Shown piece by piece: positions 11,810 to 23,350 of a stretch of 64,000 nt of DNA. Location: assembly GCA_002917075.1 (NCBI GenBank), contig NTMA01000056.1:124001-188000 (forward strand), read 5' to 3'. Source of the DNA: Hawksworthiomyces lignivorus (lineage: Eukaryota > Ascomycota > Sordariomycetes > Ophiostomatales > Ophiostomataceae). The translations under genes were made by a program, and so were the position numbers. The notes under the pieces are model-generated. The model did not search any database. It had not been told where the DNA came from and saw only the letters and a program-made list of their open reading frames with translations. The stretch's first letter is position 1. Every line of letters begins with the position of its first letter.

Positions 11810-13180
11810 ATGACAGCGGCAGCCCCCATTCCCGTAATCGACCTTACTACTGCGGACGAAGGTGGTGCGGCTCGCGATGCTGTGGCCAAGGCGCTCGTCG
11901 ACGCGGCAGTTGAGCATGGGTTTGTGTACATACGCAACACTGGACTTGATATTCCAACAGATGCAGTAAACGGCGCCTTCAACATCGTGAGCTCTCTCTC
12001 CAGCTTTATGATTCCCACGCCGGGTATCTCTTCCCGTTTTCTTCCTTCACTAATCAAAGGCAGTCTCGTAAACTCTTTGCCTTGCCTACCGCCGAAAAGG
12101 AGCCATGTAAAATCCAGACAAACAACCGCGGCTGGTCGGGCTTGCATGTGGAGACGTTAGATCCAAAGACGCAACGGGTACATTTGCTTCCCAGTTCCTT
12201 CTCACCCAAACTCACAGACTTTCTCCTAACTGTGTAAACGAATCTAGGTTGGCGACACAAAAGAGTAAGCAAGATATATTGGAGAAAGACCAAGGCACCT
12301 GAAGCCATTGCCTCTGACTTCTTCTCTTTCATCGCAGAGCCTTCAACTTTGGCGAGTTTGTCGACGGTAAGGCGCAGCAGCCAGTGCCGGCGGCTTTGCA
12401 GCCGGACGGGCCACAGATTGGCTCCTTTTTTGACCTCTGCTACCGCCTGTGTCTGAAGCTGAACGATCTGCTTGGCATTGGTCTGGAAGTATGTCCTATG
12501 CTGGTTGACTTGTTCTTTGTTTTCTCCTCTGTGCTGCAGTTTGAATTCCACATATTGACTTACAGGTGAACCCCCCCGATTTTTTCACCGCCGCCCACCG
12601 CAAGGAGGCTGGCCCTTCAGGCAGCACCCTCCGCCTGTTGTATTATCCACCGCGAAAATCTGGCACCCGGGAGTCTGGCCAAGAAGAGGAGGACATTCGT
12701 GCCGGCGCACACTCTGACTATGGGTCCATGACTCTGCTGTTCCGCTTGGCTGGGCAGGCAGGGCTTGAGATATGCACTCGCGATGGCAGCTGGGTGCCCG
12801 TGCCCGTCGTACCTCAAGGCAGCGGCGTCGAGAATGATGCGGCACCACCCATTCTGGTCAACATTGGTGACCTGTTAGAGTACTGGACGGGAGGGCTGCT
12901 GCGGAGCACCGTGCATCGGGTGGCGTTTCCGGCACAGGCGGATGCCTCCTCTCGCGGGGCCGTGCCCGGAGAGACAACATCGGAACCCCGCTACTCTATT
13001 GCATTCTTCTGCCACCCCGCTGGTGCTAGCCCGCTGACCTCAATACCGAGCGCGCGCGTGGAGCGCGCTGTAGCGGAACGGCAAAAGGCAGCCCCAGCCC
13101 CTGACAGCAAGGTCCTCACAGCCGATGAGCATCTGCGGATGCGGCTGCGTGCGACTTATCTCGAGTTGTACAAGAATTGA
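11810..13180 (+). CDS. 2-oxoglutarate/Fe(II)-dependent oxygenase (isopenicillin-N-synthase-like fold)
   Basis: Cytosolic non-haem iron oxygenase, about 357 residues. Exons are 11810-11986, 12064-12177, 12248-12264 (17 nt), 12338-12488 and 12566-13180. Each join keeps the frame and restores family sequence: FNI/SRKLFALP, KTQR/VGDTKE/AFNFGEF and GIGLE/VNPPDFF. The N-terminal DIOX_N part begins with PIPVIDLT and EHGFVYI. The iron triad is visible as HSD (His202, Asp204) and His270 in STVHRV; the co-substrate site is RYS (Arg295, Ser297). The segment LRLLYYPP before the HxD is typical. Relatives include gibberellin/flavonoid-type dioxygenases and many fungal secondary-metabolism enzymes, but no biosynthetic neighbours are present, so the substrate is unknown. 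Poly-T before the start and the AT-rich island upstream belong to its promoter side. Confidence 0.9.
12248..12264 (+). other. 17-nt micro-exon of the oxygenase gene
   Basis: Bounded by CTAG on the left and GTAAGC on the right. It encodes VGDTK plus two bases of the next codon. Without it the downstream AFNFGEF block would be out of frame and the family segment VGDTKEAFNFG would be broken. Confidence 0.7.
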
Positions 13181-13744
13181 TCCTTAGCGATACTTGCAAC
13201 AGTCAAGATTTAGAATCAAATATTGTACTTATGGAACATAATCAACGAAAAAGCCATAAAAAAATAATAATAAAAATAAAAATTAAGAATTTATGCTAAT
13301 TTTCTTGGTTGGGTATCATCTATCTGCGCGTTTCCATTTTCCGTTGCGATCATTTCCCTACGTAGTCAAGCAACTTAGTACGTAGAAAATCTAAGAAACC
13401 TCTCTCCCACACCCCAAAAGACCTTAAATCGAGGAAAAGAAGCATGCAGAAAGAGAAGACTAAACAGGAAGAGTTAAAAAAAAAAAATAAAGGCGTCCAA
13501 AATTACAATTCCAGCCCTAGATTAGATTTCAACTGTCTTAACCCGACCGACCCGCGTAGATATACGAAACGCCAAGAATATAAAATCACCGCCTGTCTAC
13601 TGTCAAGGGTGTTTTCGTCTTCCACTCGTAAGACCTAAATAATAGATCATAATGTACATGACATGTAACTGTCTTTTCTCAATGTGGTTCATAAGTCTTC
13701 TATCGCATCTTTTTGCTACTGTGGTCTCCGAAAAAGGGCGTAAT
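13181..13744. other. Convergent 3' intergenic region
   Basis: The 3' flanks of the oxygenase (+) and the C2-domain gene (-) meet here. AT-rich, with A-rich runs near 13258-13290 and 13477-13490 suited to 3'-end formation. No gene seen. Confidence 0.6.
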
Positions 13745-16700
13745 TCAATGGAATCGACCCTGATGGCGACGGGCTCGCCCAGTACCGATATCAATGCGAC
13801 TCATTTCTTCCATAAGAGCCATCTCGCCAGTGCTGCCAGCCGCGCTAGGCCCAGCACTGCCGTTCCATGGCAGTGCCTTGGTAGACGAAACAGATGGCAT
13901 AGGCAGCGCGCCGCTCATCACCGGACTTCTGTCTCCATCGGCACGGTAACCGCCGGATCCATTATTCATATAGCTGCCGCTGCTACCTCTATAGCTACGG
14001 GTAGTCCCAGATCCCCCGTAGAAGCCGTCGCCGCCATCTCCAGCGCTTGCACCACCAGCACCATTAATGGGGACTTTTGCAGGTATTGGTGGCACTGGTC
14101 CTCCAAAACTTGTCCGCCCCGGATAATTTCCGTAAAGCACTGGTTCATTGTTCTCATTTGGATAGTCGAATGTACTTGCCCGAACCAAGGCCCGTGGTGG
14201 AGTAAAATTATCTTGCTGCTGTCGAGGTTGCGTGAGCGGCGCGAGCGGAGAAGAACCCTCGAGAGAGCCAGCAGGCATCACACCGCTACTCACTGGAATT
14301 GCGGCAACACTCTGGCGATTGGACTTTTTCTGGAGCCGGTTGCGAGCTGTTGGTGTGTACGTGGTCCCAGGATCATCCGCTGAACTAAAAGTCACTCCTG
14401 AGCTGCCCATGGAAGACTGCGGCCGACCCGCAATGCGCAGCTGCTTTCTCCCAGACGTCGACGTGGAATAGTCGCCTGGAGAGGCTGTTGTCGACGACTC
14501 GGATTTGCTAGGCTTTGGCTCTGGCTCTGGTGCCCATGATTCCACGGGTAGATGGTCAGACGGGTCGATCTCACGACCGTCGTGTGCGATTATCTTTCCA
14601 TTTTCGTTGTAATCAGGCCGTGACGCGTCCATCGACGCCGCTAAGACCGGATTGAGTGAGTCATACGAATCAGGGCCAAATGGAACACCAGATAAGCGTC
14701 TGCCCGTATCTGAAGATGCTGGAGCAGGACTGACAGATTTTCGCTTAATAGTGTGCTGCGGGTTGGGCGAAGATCCCGCTGGCTTCATGTTCATCATTGG
14801 CGATGGCGCCTCCGAAGAATATGGGTCTGGGCTACGATCGTATCTTTGATGGGACGTCTGAGGCGTTGGCTGCGGAGGTGTGTCGTATGTGTACGTACGT
14901 GATCGTTGTGGCGTGTACATCTGAGGAGAGCCATCCTGACCAAAGCTCGATCTCGAGCCTCCTTCAACTATTTGCCGGCCCCGCGGTGGTGTTGCTTTTG
15001 GAGGCGTATCTGCGATAGCTTGAGAGGGCATTGTGTAACGCATCTGTTGTTGTTGTTGTTGTTGTTGTTGTTCGTTGCGCCGTTCCTCCTGCTGGATGCG
15101 CGATCGTAGTTCAAGAGCAAGTGAGGGGTCAACTCCTGGTACAAGTGACGCTGGGACAGCGGGAAGCATATACGCCTCAGAATCTAATTCACTGCGACTG
15201 CTTTGATAAGGATCACTATGGGCATCATAAGTGTTATACGACGTGGCAGTCTGTCCTGCATGCGGGCCTGGGCTTGTTCTGTTGAGGTCCCGTGGAGGTA
15301 TCGGTGACGGTGATGTTCTATCCATATATCCGCTTGTTTCGCCGTTCTGATGTCGCGTAGGCGTAGCTGGGGAATATATGGGAGCAGGACTAGCAGAAAA
15401 GCTACTCCGATGGCCGGCTAAGACCAAAGGTGCTGGACTAGGTACCTTTTCGAACTCAGACTCATTGTTATCGTAATTTGATTGCTGCGGATACTGGTGT
15501 GGCAGTGCTGGCGAATGGGAGGTGCTTTTCCGAAATTGAGTTGTTACTAGAGGACCGACAGCATCGTTGGGGCTGTCGAAATCACCACTGTACTGCCCAT
15601 CGTAGGCCGCATCGAAAGAGAGATGACGAACAGAGGGAGGTTGGTAAGATTGATCTGGAGCCGCCCCGCCATATACAGGGCCCGTTGTTGGTGCAGCTGT
15701 TGAAGGCATTGCCTCAAGTGGTCTATATGTTGGCCGCCCAGGGTAGGCAGAAGACACTGAGTGTCGGTGGGCCTCATTTCGCAGTACGTCGCGGCGCATT
15801 GTAGGTGGCGGGGTCCCCTTTTGGGTTGACGCATCAAAGCTGCTGCGATACATTGCCTCTGTCGCATTTGCACCGCTGCTATTATTTCTGCTTCGGTGAA
15901 TAGGCGGCGGGGGTGGGCGATCATCGTCGAGGTTGGGCGAAAAACTGGGATCTTGAATGGGCTGTCCTGTGACAGGCAAAGGAGCCGGGATATCTGCATC
16001 TTCAAAATGGTGTTCGCGTATGTCATGTTGCTGGTCGTATAACTGCTGCTGATGTTCTGGAAAAGCTGGCGAGATCTCACGAGTGCCGTACTGGGCGCTA
16101 TCATGAGAGTGGTTATGATGATTGTGATGGCTATGGTGACCGTGATGGCTATGATGGCTCTGGTGACCCTGGTGGCTCTGGTAACTTGAACGCCGTTGCT
16201 GGTGGTGAGACGCAGGAGGAGTGACTTCATAGAAAGTGTCTGTGCCAACTGTGTACGGATCCGGATCGTGATAAGTCTGATATCGTGCTGACTGTGCTTG
16301 GGGGGCCGAAGGCGATGGTACTTGTTGCGGCTGCTGCTGCTGTTGATACGGGGCTGGCTGAGGCGAGTTACTGTAGTTGACAAGAGGAGCGGTAGATTGG
16401 TTTGGTGTGTATATCGACTGAGTATTTGATTGAGGATGTGGCACCGCTTGCATGTGTTCTGCGACCTGCTGCACGTGTGGACCCGTCGATGCCGGTGGTG
16501 GTGGCGGTAGTGCTGCTGCTTTCACCATCTGCTGTGAAGCTTGGGGAGGGAGTGACGCTGGGGATTGAGCCTGAGCCGGAACTTGAACTGGCTGTTGGCC
16601 GGTCACAGGATCTGACGGCAATGGCCGACGTTTAGGAATTGGCGCTCTTGGCCCGAAGTTGCCTGACCCGCCATTATCCACCATTGTTCTCCCCCTTGCG

Positions 16701-17306
16701 CTTCCAGTCTGGTTTGCGGCAGACAAGGGAGCCGAGCTGGTGACAACCGCTGGTGGTTTCTCAGGCTTTGGTCGGGTATCGTAGTAAGTGATCTCAATGC
16801 GAATTTCACCAGCATATTTGCCACGGCAGTTTAGCGAGTGCCATTCGTCGCTCTGGCCACCGCCGGAGACGACGATATCCCGTAGATCAACCCAATTTTC
16901 TCCAATGAGCTCCGTCTTCTTGTCATCGCTAAATACAGAAACTTTCAGCTGGTAGTAGTCGGGAGAATCGTGCACGGTAAACCGTAATTCCTGGTCCCTA
17001 TGGTAATGTTAGCGGGCATATAGAGCATACTGACTAAACGGCGCACCTCCCGGCTTCGTTTTCCACAACGCACCATTTTGGAGTCTGGCCGCCACGGATA
17101 TCAGTTTTGGTCTTTTTGGCCTCCTTGCCAAGACGGGCGGCGCAGTAGGGGTCCTGTTTACCGATAGTCTTGCGGTTGGGGAGGTTCTTCGCGCGGTCTA
17201 CTACAAGGACGAGAGTGCCAATTTCCGGACCATCAATGGCCATATCAGAAAAGATGCCCGAAGTATGTACCCCGTTTAGGGGATTCGACTTTGCTTTGGA
17301 AGACAT
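13745..17306 (-). CDS. C2-domain Pro/Gln-rich protein, Inn1/Fic1 (ingression protein) type
   Basis: Probable cytokinesis or cell-cortex adaptor. Exons are 17306-17047 and 16997-13745 (a 49-nt intron, donor GTGCGC, branch GCTAAC); about 1170 residues. Residues about 18-130 form a C2 domain: IGTLVLVVDRAKNLPNR, GKQDPYCAARLG, PKW, then DQELRFTVHDSPDYYQLKV and ELIGENWVDLRDIV. This matches the single N-terminal C2 of yeast Inn1 and S. pombe Fic1. The rest is disordered and rich in Pro, Ser and Gln. It carries many PPPPP/PxxP stretches that could bind SH3 domains, a His-rich segment (HQSHHSHHGHHSHH, near 16120-16170) and a poly-Gln run (plus-strand 15041-15072). The tail ends in MEEMSRIDIGTGRARRHQGR. 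The C2 call is firm. The Inn1/Fic1 link rests on architecture; the family's other C2-plus-PxxP proteins are alternatives. Confidence 0.82.
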
Positions 17307-20300
17307 GGTTGAAATAAATTGCTTCAATCAGTCGCCGATGTCATGGGGACAAGGCGACGCCTGGGGTAAGGAGGTAATGATCAATCGTTGCCAATGTTGT
17401 CGTTGCTGCCGTTGCTAAATCAAATACGCTATGCCCATGTACGTTCATACAAAGCCCTTGTCTAAGAAAGAATAAAATGCAGGATTTCGCGTGCGAATTA
17501 GTCTATGCTGGAGACGAAAAGAAAGGCGTTAGATCGTGAGACAGCAGCGACGACAACGGCGTAGAGTTGAGTCCAAAAACGAGAGAACCGCTGGCCGAAA
17601 AGAAAGAGAAAAATTAAAGAGGGAGTGGCTAGTCGGCAGCGTGCATAGAGGATGAAAGAGAGAATAAAGATTGAATGGAGGAGGATTGAAAAGAAGAAGA
17701 AAGTAAGAAAGATGAAGCCTGTCAAAAGGAAAAAAACAGAGGTCAGAACGATGGAGAGCGGAGTGGAAGTTGGATTGTTGACATTCCCAGCAGGGAATCG
17801 TTATCAAACTCGACTTGTTCAGCTAGCGTGGGTAGCTCTTTCCATTGTATGCGCAGTGCTACGGTCCGTCATTGGATAGTCGACGTGGTTGGGAGTGTAC
17901 TCAGCCCAGTAAGATACGTAAGTTTAGGTGGGAAGGTGCAAAGGTGAGGAGGCTGGTGGGGTAGGCGCGGTGCTGGGAAAAAGTAAATAAACGGAGTGGC
18001 TGGCAGGGGTGACTAGGGTAACCTCGCCTGGCAGATGCACCAAGGGACATATTGCGGAGTATCCTACTCTACATACATGTAATGTACAGTACCATATGTA
18101 TGTACGACGTACATACATGGACAGATACCCGCTTGTTCATTCGCAATTCAAGTATGACGCCTTGGTCCTGTTTCTATTGTACGGGCAGGCTGTACGTATA
18201 TTCCATACATGTTGCGGGAATTAAATATACAACCAGCATATAAGAACTATGTATGCACGAAGTGCGCATACTAGAATCACTCTGTATGTAATATGAAAAA
18301 AGGCCGCCTTGCTATACCACTGTTCGTGTTTCTGGTCCGTTCATGTAGATTGCATAGTAAAGTTGAGGAAGGCCCGTGCAGCACTTTCTTCTATGCCTCT
18401 GCCAAAAGTCAAAAGGAAACGGAAAGCTTTAAATTAGGTACTCACCGTTACCTGGCCATAAACCGTCTCAAACAAGTATGAGAAAACCTGCTGAAATGAA
18501 AGAATTGAGCCATATCTTAGAGGGTAATACAATGCCAATGTGATTAACCTTGTTTCACACGTACGAGTACCTTGGTTGGCACAGCCTGTATCCGTTTCGC
18601 TGCTAACTTGATTTCTTATTCTGCTCTGGCAAATGACTGGCATTCACGGATTGCAGCTCGAACAAAAGTTTATTTTCTCGAGTAGCTTCTCGAGTACCTC
18701 AACCATTCTGTGATGGCTGTGCTGATTAGTCATGTTGAACTTTGCTCAGCACTTGCGGGGCGCTGTTGCTAGGCACAACATGCCAATGGGTCTCGCTTTG
18801 GGCCAAGTTCTGCATCCACGCAAATTTGAATTGGCGTATGCCACCAACGTTCTTCGTATTGCGGGAGAACAAATAACGCACAAGAAAGGCGAATCTTTGC
18901 GCTCTTACCAAAAATAAGTATGTAAGACGAATGTCCCGAGTTGGCGGGCAGTGGATCAAGTGGCGCGACATCAATCAGGCAGCCAACATTTGCTTTTCTA
19001 GCCCCCAAAATCCCCTGCAAAGCGGGGAAACGATTCTCGATCTGTTCGTGATCAGCGACGCGGCGTTGGCGCGCAGAAAACTACGTGCGTGTACTTGCTC
19101 TTTACGAGTACGACGTACAATATATTGGTGTCATGCCTTGAATCGGAGTATTGTTACTCCAAGGCTCCTCTCATTACTCCCTCTTTTTGCTGTTGCAACT
19201 GTCAGCACTCGTCAGCGCATTCGTGAACAGATACGGCGAAGAGATCCGAGTCGATGCCGGCCTGGAGTTGGGCAAATCTTCCGCGCCCGATGGCTATTTT
19301 TAGGCCATGCCGCAAGTTCTATGGGCCAATTGACAACATATGAAGTCAAATTCAACTTCTTCAATTCTGGCTGAGGTACTCTGCAAAAGTGAGCTGTCAA
19401 CCAAGCAACTATAGTGACAGACTTTCAAGTAACATAGCTCTGAGTGTGGCATACGAGGGAGTCAACAATTGAAGAAACAGCCGTAAGGGCAGAGGAGAAA
19501 AAGGTGTCTGCAGAATATCAAATATGGATAGAGACGGCAAAGGAGAGCAGATTGGGGGAGAAAGGGATAAAATAAGCTTTGGCATGCGGCAGAGACACAG
19601 CACTCACCACATCTCCTCCGACGAAAACTGCTGAGCTGCATCCTCTGTTAAAGACCGGCAACTCAGAGCCGAACAAAGGTGGTTGAGGAAGCTGAAGCGC
19701 AGAGGGATTCGTATTCAGGCCTCGGCACTGCTGCCAAATCGGGAGAGGCAAAATAGCTATTTTCAAGTAGCATTTTACTTTTATGTCATTATTGGACTAA
19801 TACAGCATCGCCGTGGCCTCGTCAACTCGATTAAGAATTTCTAACGTGTCGTGGGAGGGAAAGGAGCGCAGAACAGATAAAGCAAGCTGAAAGCTGCGGA
19901 TTCTCAGACCAATCAGAACTGGAAACATGCCATCAAAGTCCAAAAAAGCCTTGCCCCTCAGCCTCGAATGCAGAATGTGGCTACTTTCAAAATAGCTTCT
20001 GTAGCTTCTGCAGCTCCTGCAGGTACGACGGGTGTCGTTCAAATAAAGAATACTTTGTATGCAAACAAAGAGGATTCTAGACAAGCGAGAACGCATTTTA
20101 TTGCCGTACCTTTGAAACAACAGCGTTGTACCAAGTACCAAGCTATTGTATTGCTATATTGCTATCCGAAGAAAATGGGAGCAGTCCGTTTTTGGTCTTG
20201 TCCTGCAGAGTAAGATACATGTCTTTCACCATTGGCTGCCAACATACCCCACCCATCGTTTCGGCTAGTTCATTTACGCTCTTTGAGCCGCCAAAACGGA

Positions 20301-20493
20301 AGCGCGCCCTGTAGGGAGTGAAGCCCGCAGCACCCAAACCTCTCCCATCTCTTGTTTGGGTAGCCCCTTTCATCATTCAGCCTCGTCCTGTCCGCCTCAA
20401 CGTTTGCCTCTAACGTCCAACAGACATCAGCCCAAGCCAAGACAGAGGAGCTTTACACTTTGAACTTATAGCATCGCCAATTTTTTATGGAGA
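17307..20493. other. Intergenic region, no gene supported
   Basis: Divergent flank of the C2-domain gene (-) and the TMEM234-like gene (+), 3.2 kb. The portion near 17520-17720 is purine-rich on the plus strand (CT-rich in the C2-gene direction), as expected of a leader or promoter. It contains a perfect 10-bp inverted repeat (18096-18118) and a short minus-strand frame (19797-20141) whose end looks faintly protein-like. No gene can be supported. Confidence 0.55.
18096..18118. repeat. Perfect inverted repeat, 10-bp arms, 3-bp spacer
   Basis: ATGTATGTAC and its exact reverse complement GTACATACAT flank GAC. It lies among other TACATA-rich sequence 0.8 kb upstream of the C2-domain gene. It could be a dimeric factor site or a chance alternation of TAC/GTA units. 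Confidence 0.75.
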
Positions 20494-21724
20494 ATGGGTC
20501 TGGATTCTTCTCCCCTCCCCTCTCCTTCTCCTCATCCAGCTGTCATCAACTATGTCGCTGGTTTCCTCCTTGTTGGCCTCGCCTGGGGCTTCACCACCCC
20601 ATTTCTGAGGCGGGCTGCCCGTGACCACCATCCTCCTCCGCACCCAATACTCGATAGACATGACATAAAGTCGAGTGCCGTGAAGCGACGCGTGTATGGG
20701 GCTGCTTTCGCGGTGGTCGACCTCTTGCGGAACCCGCGCTATGCGATACCCTTACTGCTCAATTTAACTGGCAGCGTGTGGTTTTTCCTCTTGATAGGGC
20801 AGGCTGGTATGTTCACTGTGCTTTCTTCTATCTTGTCCTATATGTTGCCTATGGGTTTTTCCTATTCTGCTGTGTTCCTCTTCTTCCGTCTTTGTTGTCT
20901 CACTTCCTTGTCTGTTATGTCTACCCGCTTCTCGGCTCCGTAAATCGATGCTCCAGAAATCTACACCTTAATATCCTGTATGCGCTGTTTTAATCCTACT
21001 AGACCGCATGTCCTTGGATTCCCCCTAAAGTTTGGCTTAAGCCCTCGTCGGAAGAAGATTGGCTGTCACGATGGGGTATCGAAAAGTTCGAACTCGTTAT
21101 AGCCTCATAAGGTATAGCCCAGTACACAGAAAGGCTGAGACTGAGGCAGTCGTCTGTCTTTGTTAGAACTAGTTGCATAGCTGCATACTTTCCGTGCGCT
21201 GATTTTATATTGTCTCTTTGATTTGCACATATCCCGCACCCTTCTCATGCACTGCCGTTAGCCGAAGTATCACCAGCTTCAGCTCCTCAGCAACCTCGTT
21301 TATAGCTTGCACCCCCTTCGCCGTTGTCCACAGATGGGTCAAAAGAACGACCCATTCTTGCAAATAGTGTCCTTGACATTTTGTACTTTATCAAAGCAGC
21401 TAACTCGCTTGTGTTTAATACCCGCCTCCCCACTTATAGAGCTGAGTTTGACTGTTCCCATTGTGAACACACTGGCTTTTCTTTTCACGGTCATTGGCGA
21501 GTGGTGGGTTGAAAACAAAGTAATTAGCCGTGGTATGTATCCTTCTTCTTTTCTCAATTAATCAACCCAATATTGCATGTCGATGCAAAGGAACAGCCAA
21601 TTGAGCTGCTTCCTACACTAGTCCATTCCCTTCTTTGTCGCTGACAGTCCTATCAGATACCTGCATAGGCATGGCGCTGTCACTTTGTGGGATCGCATTG
21701 TGTGTCCACAGCAAAGCATCATGA
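20494..21724 (+). CDS. TMEM234-like small multi-spanning membrane protein
   Basis: Eukaryotic TMEM234 family (related to the drug/metabolite transporter fold), 157 residues. Exons are 20494-20806, 21440-21532 and 21657-21724. Intron 1 is long for this genome (633 nt, GTATGT donor), but joining gives LIGQA/ELSLTVPIVNTLAFLFTVIGEWWVE and then VISR/DTCIGMALSLCGIALCVHSK. Both are contiguous in fungal family members. Four hydrophobic spans can be seen: YVAGFLLVGLAWGFTTPF near residue 15, LLLNLTGSVWFFLLIG near 90, SLTVPIVNTLAFLFTVIG near 110 and IGMALSLCGIALCV near the C-terminus. Length fits the family (about 140-165). Topology and ER/Golgi location are inferred from the family; transport activity is undemonstrated. 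The first ATG after the leader was taken as start. Confidence 0.85.
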
Positions 21725-22475
21725 TACATTACAGCAAGAATATCGGAACACAAATAAATAGCGTCTCTTGGAAATTCTTTAGCTTAGGTTGACGGTTGCC
21801 TGAATGTATATAGACGGGTACAGAGCGTTTTTGGTTACGGGCTGGCCAGGTGGTTCTGTGGCAAAACCGTTACTTTACTGTTTCTTTGATATCGCTACTT
21901 TCAACACTGTTGTTTTCGCCGGTTTTCCAACTAGGACGCTATCCACTAGCGACATGTCCACAACAAGTTTCCTAAAATCTTGCTCACAGCATTCGTCTTC
22001 TATTGCTGTTATAGTTCATCCTTGAAGGCGTTCTGAGTTCTCAAAAATGCATAATGATTGATCCTTTCTTCGATACAGTAAAGATGCATGTCTTTATTTT
22101 GTGATTGTCGTCAAAGTTTCTATAGTATTGACCTGCTCCAGGCAGGTGATATAAAGGATACCCACGCTTCCCGTCTAAAACAGGCTCGAGTAAATAGAAA
22201 GAGGACAATAGTCCCAGACAAAAGTGGTATCTTATCAACAGATATGCTTTTCTTCTCCCTCCTCCAAAATAAGCCTAGCGAAATAAACATGTCGTTTCAT
22301 GTCTCCCTTCTTTTAAATTCTTGCTATGTGAAATCGTGCATGACCATTCGAAAGGTCAGGGACGGGTCCATTGTGGCCTTGTCCAGGAATGAAAATAAGA
22401 AATTTATTACCCCCTCTTTCGTGTATTAAAGCTCTTTCGTTACTGTCTTTCACAGTTTGCTGAGATGAATGTTAT
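21725..22475. other. Convergent 3' intergenic region
   Basis: The 3' flanks of the TMEM234-like gene (+) and the unrecognised small gene (-). No coding signal seen. Confidence 0.55.
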
Positions 22476-23350
22476 TCATCGTCGGGACCGGACCCAGCGT
22501 AAAACTGCGCGGAGACTTGGGTCTTCGCTGGTCCACCGGCCCATTTCTTGGTCTGAGGCCTGCAGATCTGCGTAGACACCCTCGTCGGTGATTTGTGAAA
22601 GCTCCTGTGATAAAGGTTAGCCTCTTAGAAAGCTTAAGAGAGAAAACAGCAGACAGGATGGCGTGAAGCCAGTACTGACCTGCCAAAGCTGCTCGTCGCA
22701 GGCGCGCAGTTGCTCTTGATGCTCGGGTCCTGGCCGCTGTCCTTGGAGAATGCTCTCCCGCCATTCAATCCAGCGCTGGGCAGCGGCTTGACGGAGATAA
22801 ATTTTGTGGCCCTGGTGCCGGCGTGCAAGGGCATCTAGGTGGACTTGCTGTAGCTCAGCTTTGTTCTGCTCCTCGTGGCCGCCCTTGGTGACGGGCACGT
22901 GTGTGTCGGCACCAGTGTTTAAAATGTACTGGCCATCGATGGCACACTGGCGCAGCGCGCGCCATCCTTCCGTGTAGTAGTCTTCTTGGTTTGGCGGGTC
23001 GACTGGTGCAGCAGCAATGCAGTACTGGAGCGTCGTGAAGTCGGCAAGAATCTCGGCCACACGAGCCCGGCGGTAGTCGTTGACTGCAAAATAGGGGGAA
23101 GTCCCCGCGTCAGCTTCGTCCTTATGCATCTTTCAATATCATTTCTGAGCTCCCTTTGTGTGCATGCGTGCGTGTGTGCGTGTGTGCGTGTGTGCCTTGT
23201 ATTGCATCTTTCTTCTTTGCAAAGCTTCAACCAGATCATAGTGATGACATGAAGTGAATCTTTTGATAACCATAGAGTTATCAAAGAGAAAGAAGCATCA
23301 CAGAATAACATCGCCGAGATAACTGAAGGGTAGAACTTACGTCCATCCAT
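22476..23350 (-). CDS. Unrecognised conserved-looking helical protein, 180 residues
   Basis: I do not recognise this protein. The best model has exons 23350-23341 (10 nt: Met-Asp-Gly plus one base), 23083-22680 and 22604-22476. Intron 1 ends in a strong acceptor, CTATTTTGCAG, preceded by CTGAC; intron 2 has a GTCAGT donor and CACAG acceptor. The product starts MDGLNDYRRARVAEIL and is soluble, mostly helical and charged: DFTTLQYCIAAAPVDPP, YYTEGWRALRQCAIDGQYI, LQQVHLDALARRHQGHKIYL and AAAQRWIEWRESILQGQ. It ends WVRSRR. An alternative without intron 1 would start in frame at ATG 23129 (MHKDEADAG), reading through the acceptor. A CA/TG-rich microsatellite lies inside intron 1. The coding case rests on frame continuity across 134 codons and clean splice signals; function cannot be inferred. 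A neighbouring proteasome gene has the same strand but is 5 kb away. Confidence 0.65.
23157..23196. repeat. TG-rich microsatellite in an intron
   Basis: Alternating GTGTGC/GTGTGT units on the plus strand, inside the proposed first intron of the unrecognised small gene. Confidence 0.8.

Noticed and set aside
11810..13180. The oxygenase gene as part of a secondary-metabolite cluster
   Set aside because: Its neighbours are an INO80 subunit and a cytokinesis-type C2 protein; there is no synthase, P450 or transporter beside it.
18931..19374. 147-codon plus-strand frame in the long intergenic region
   Set aside because: No family resemblance and erratic composition; probably random.
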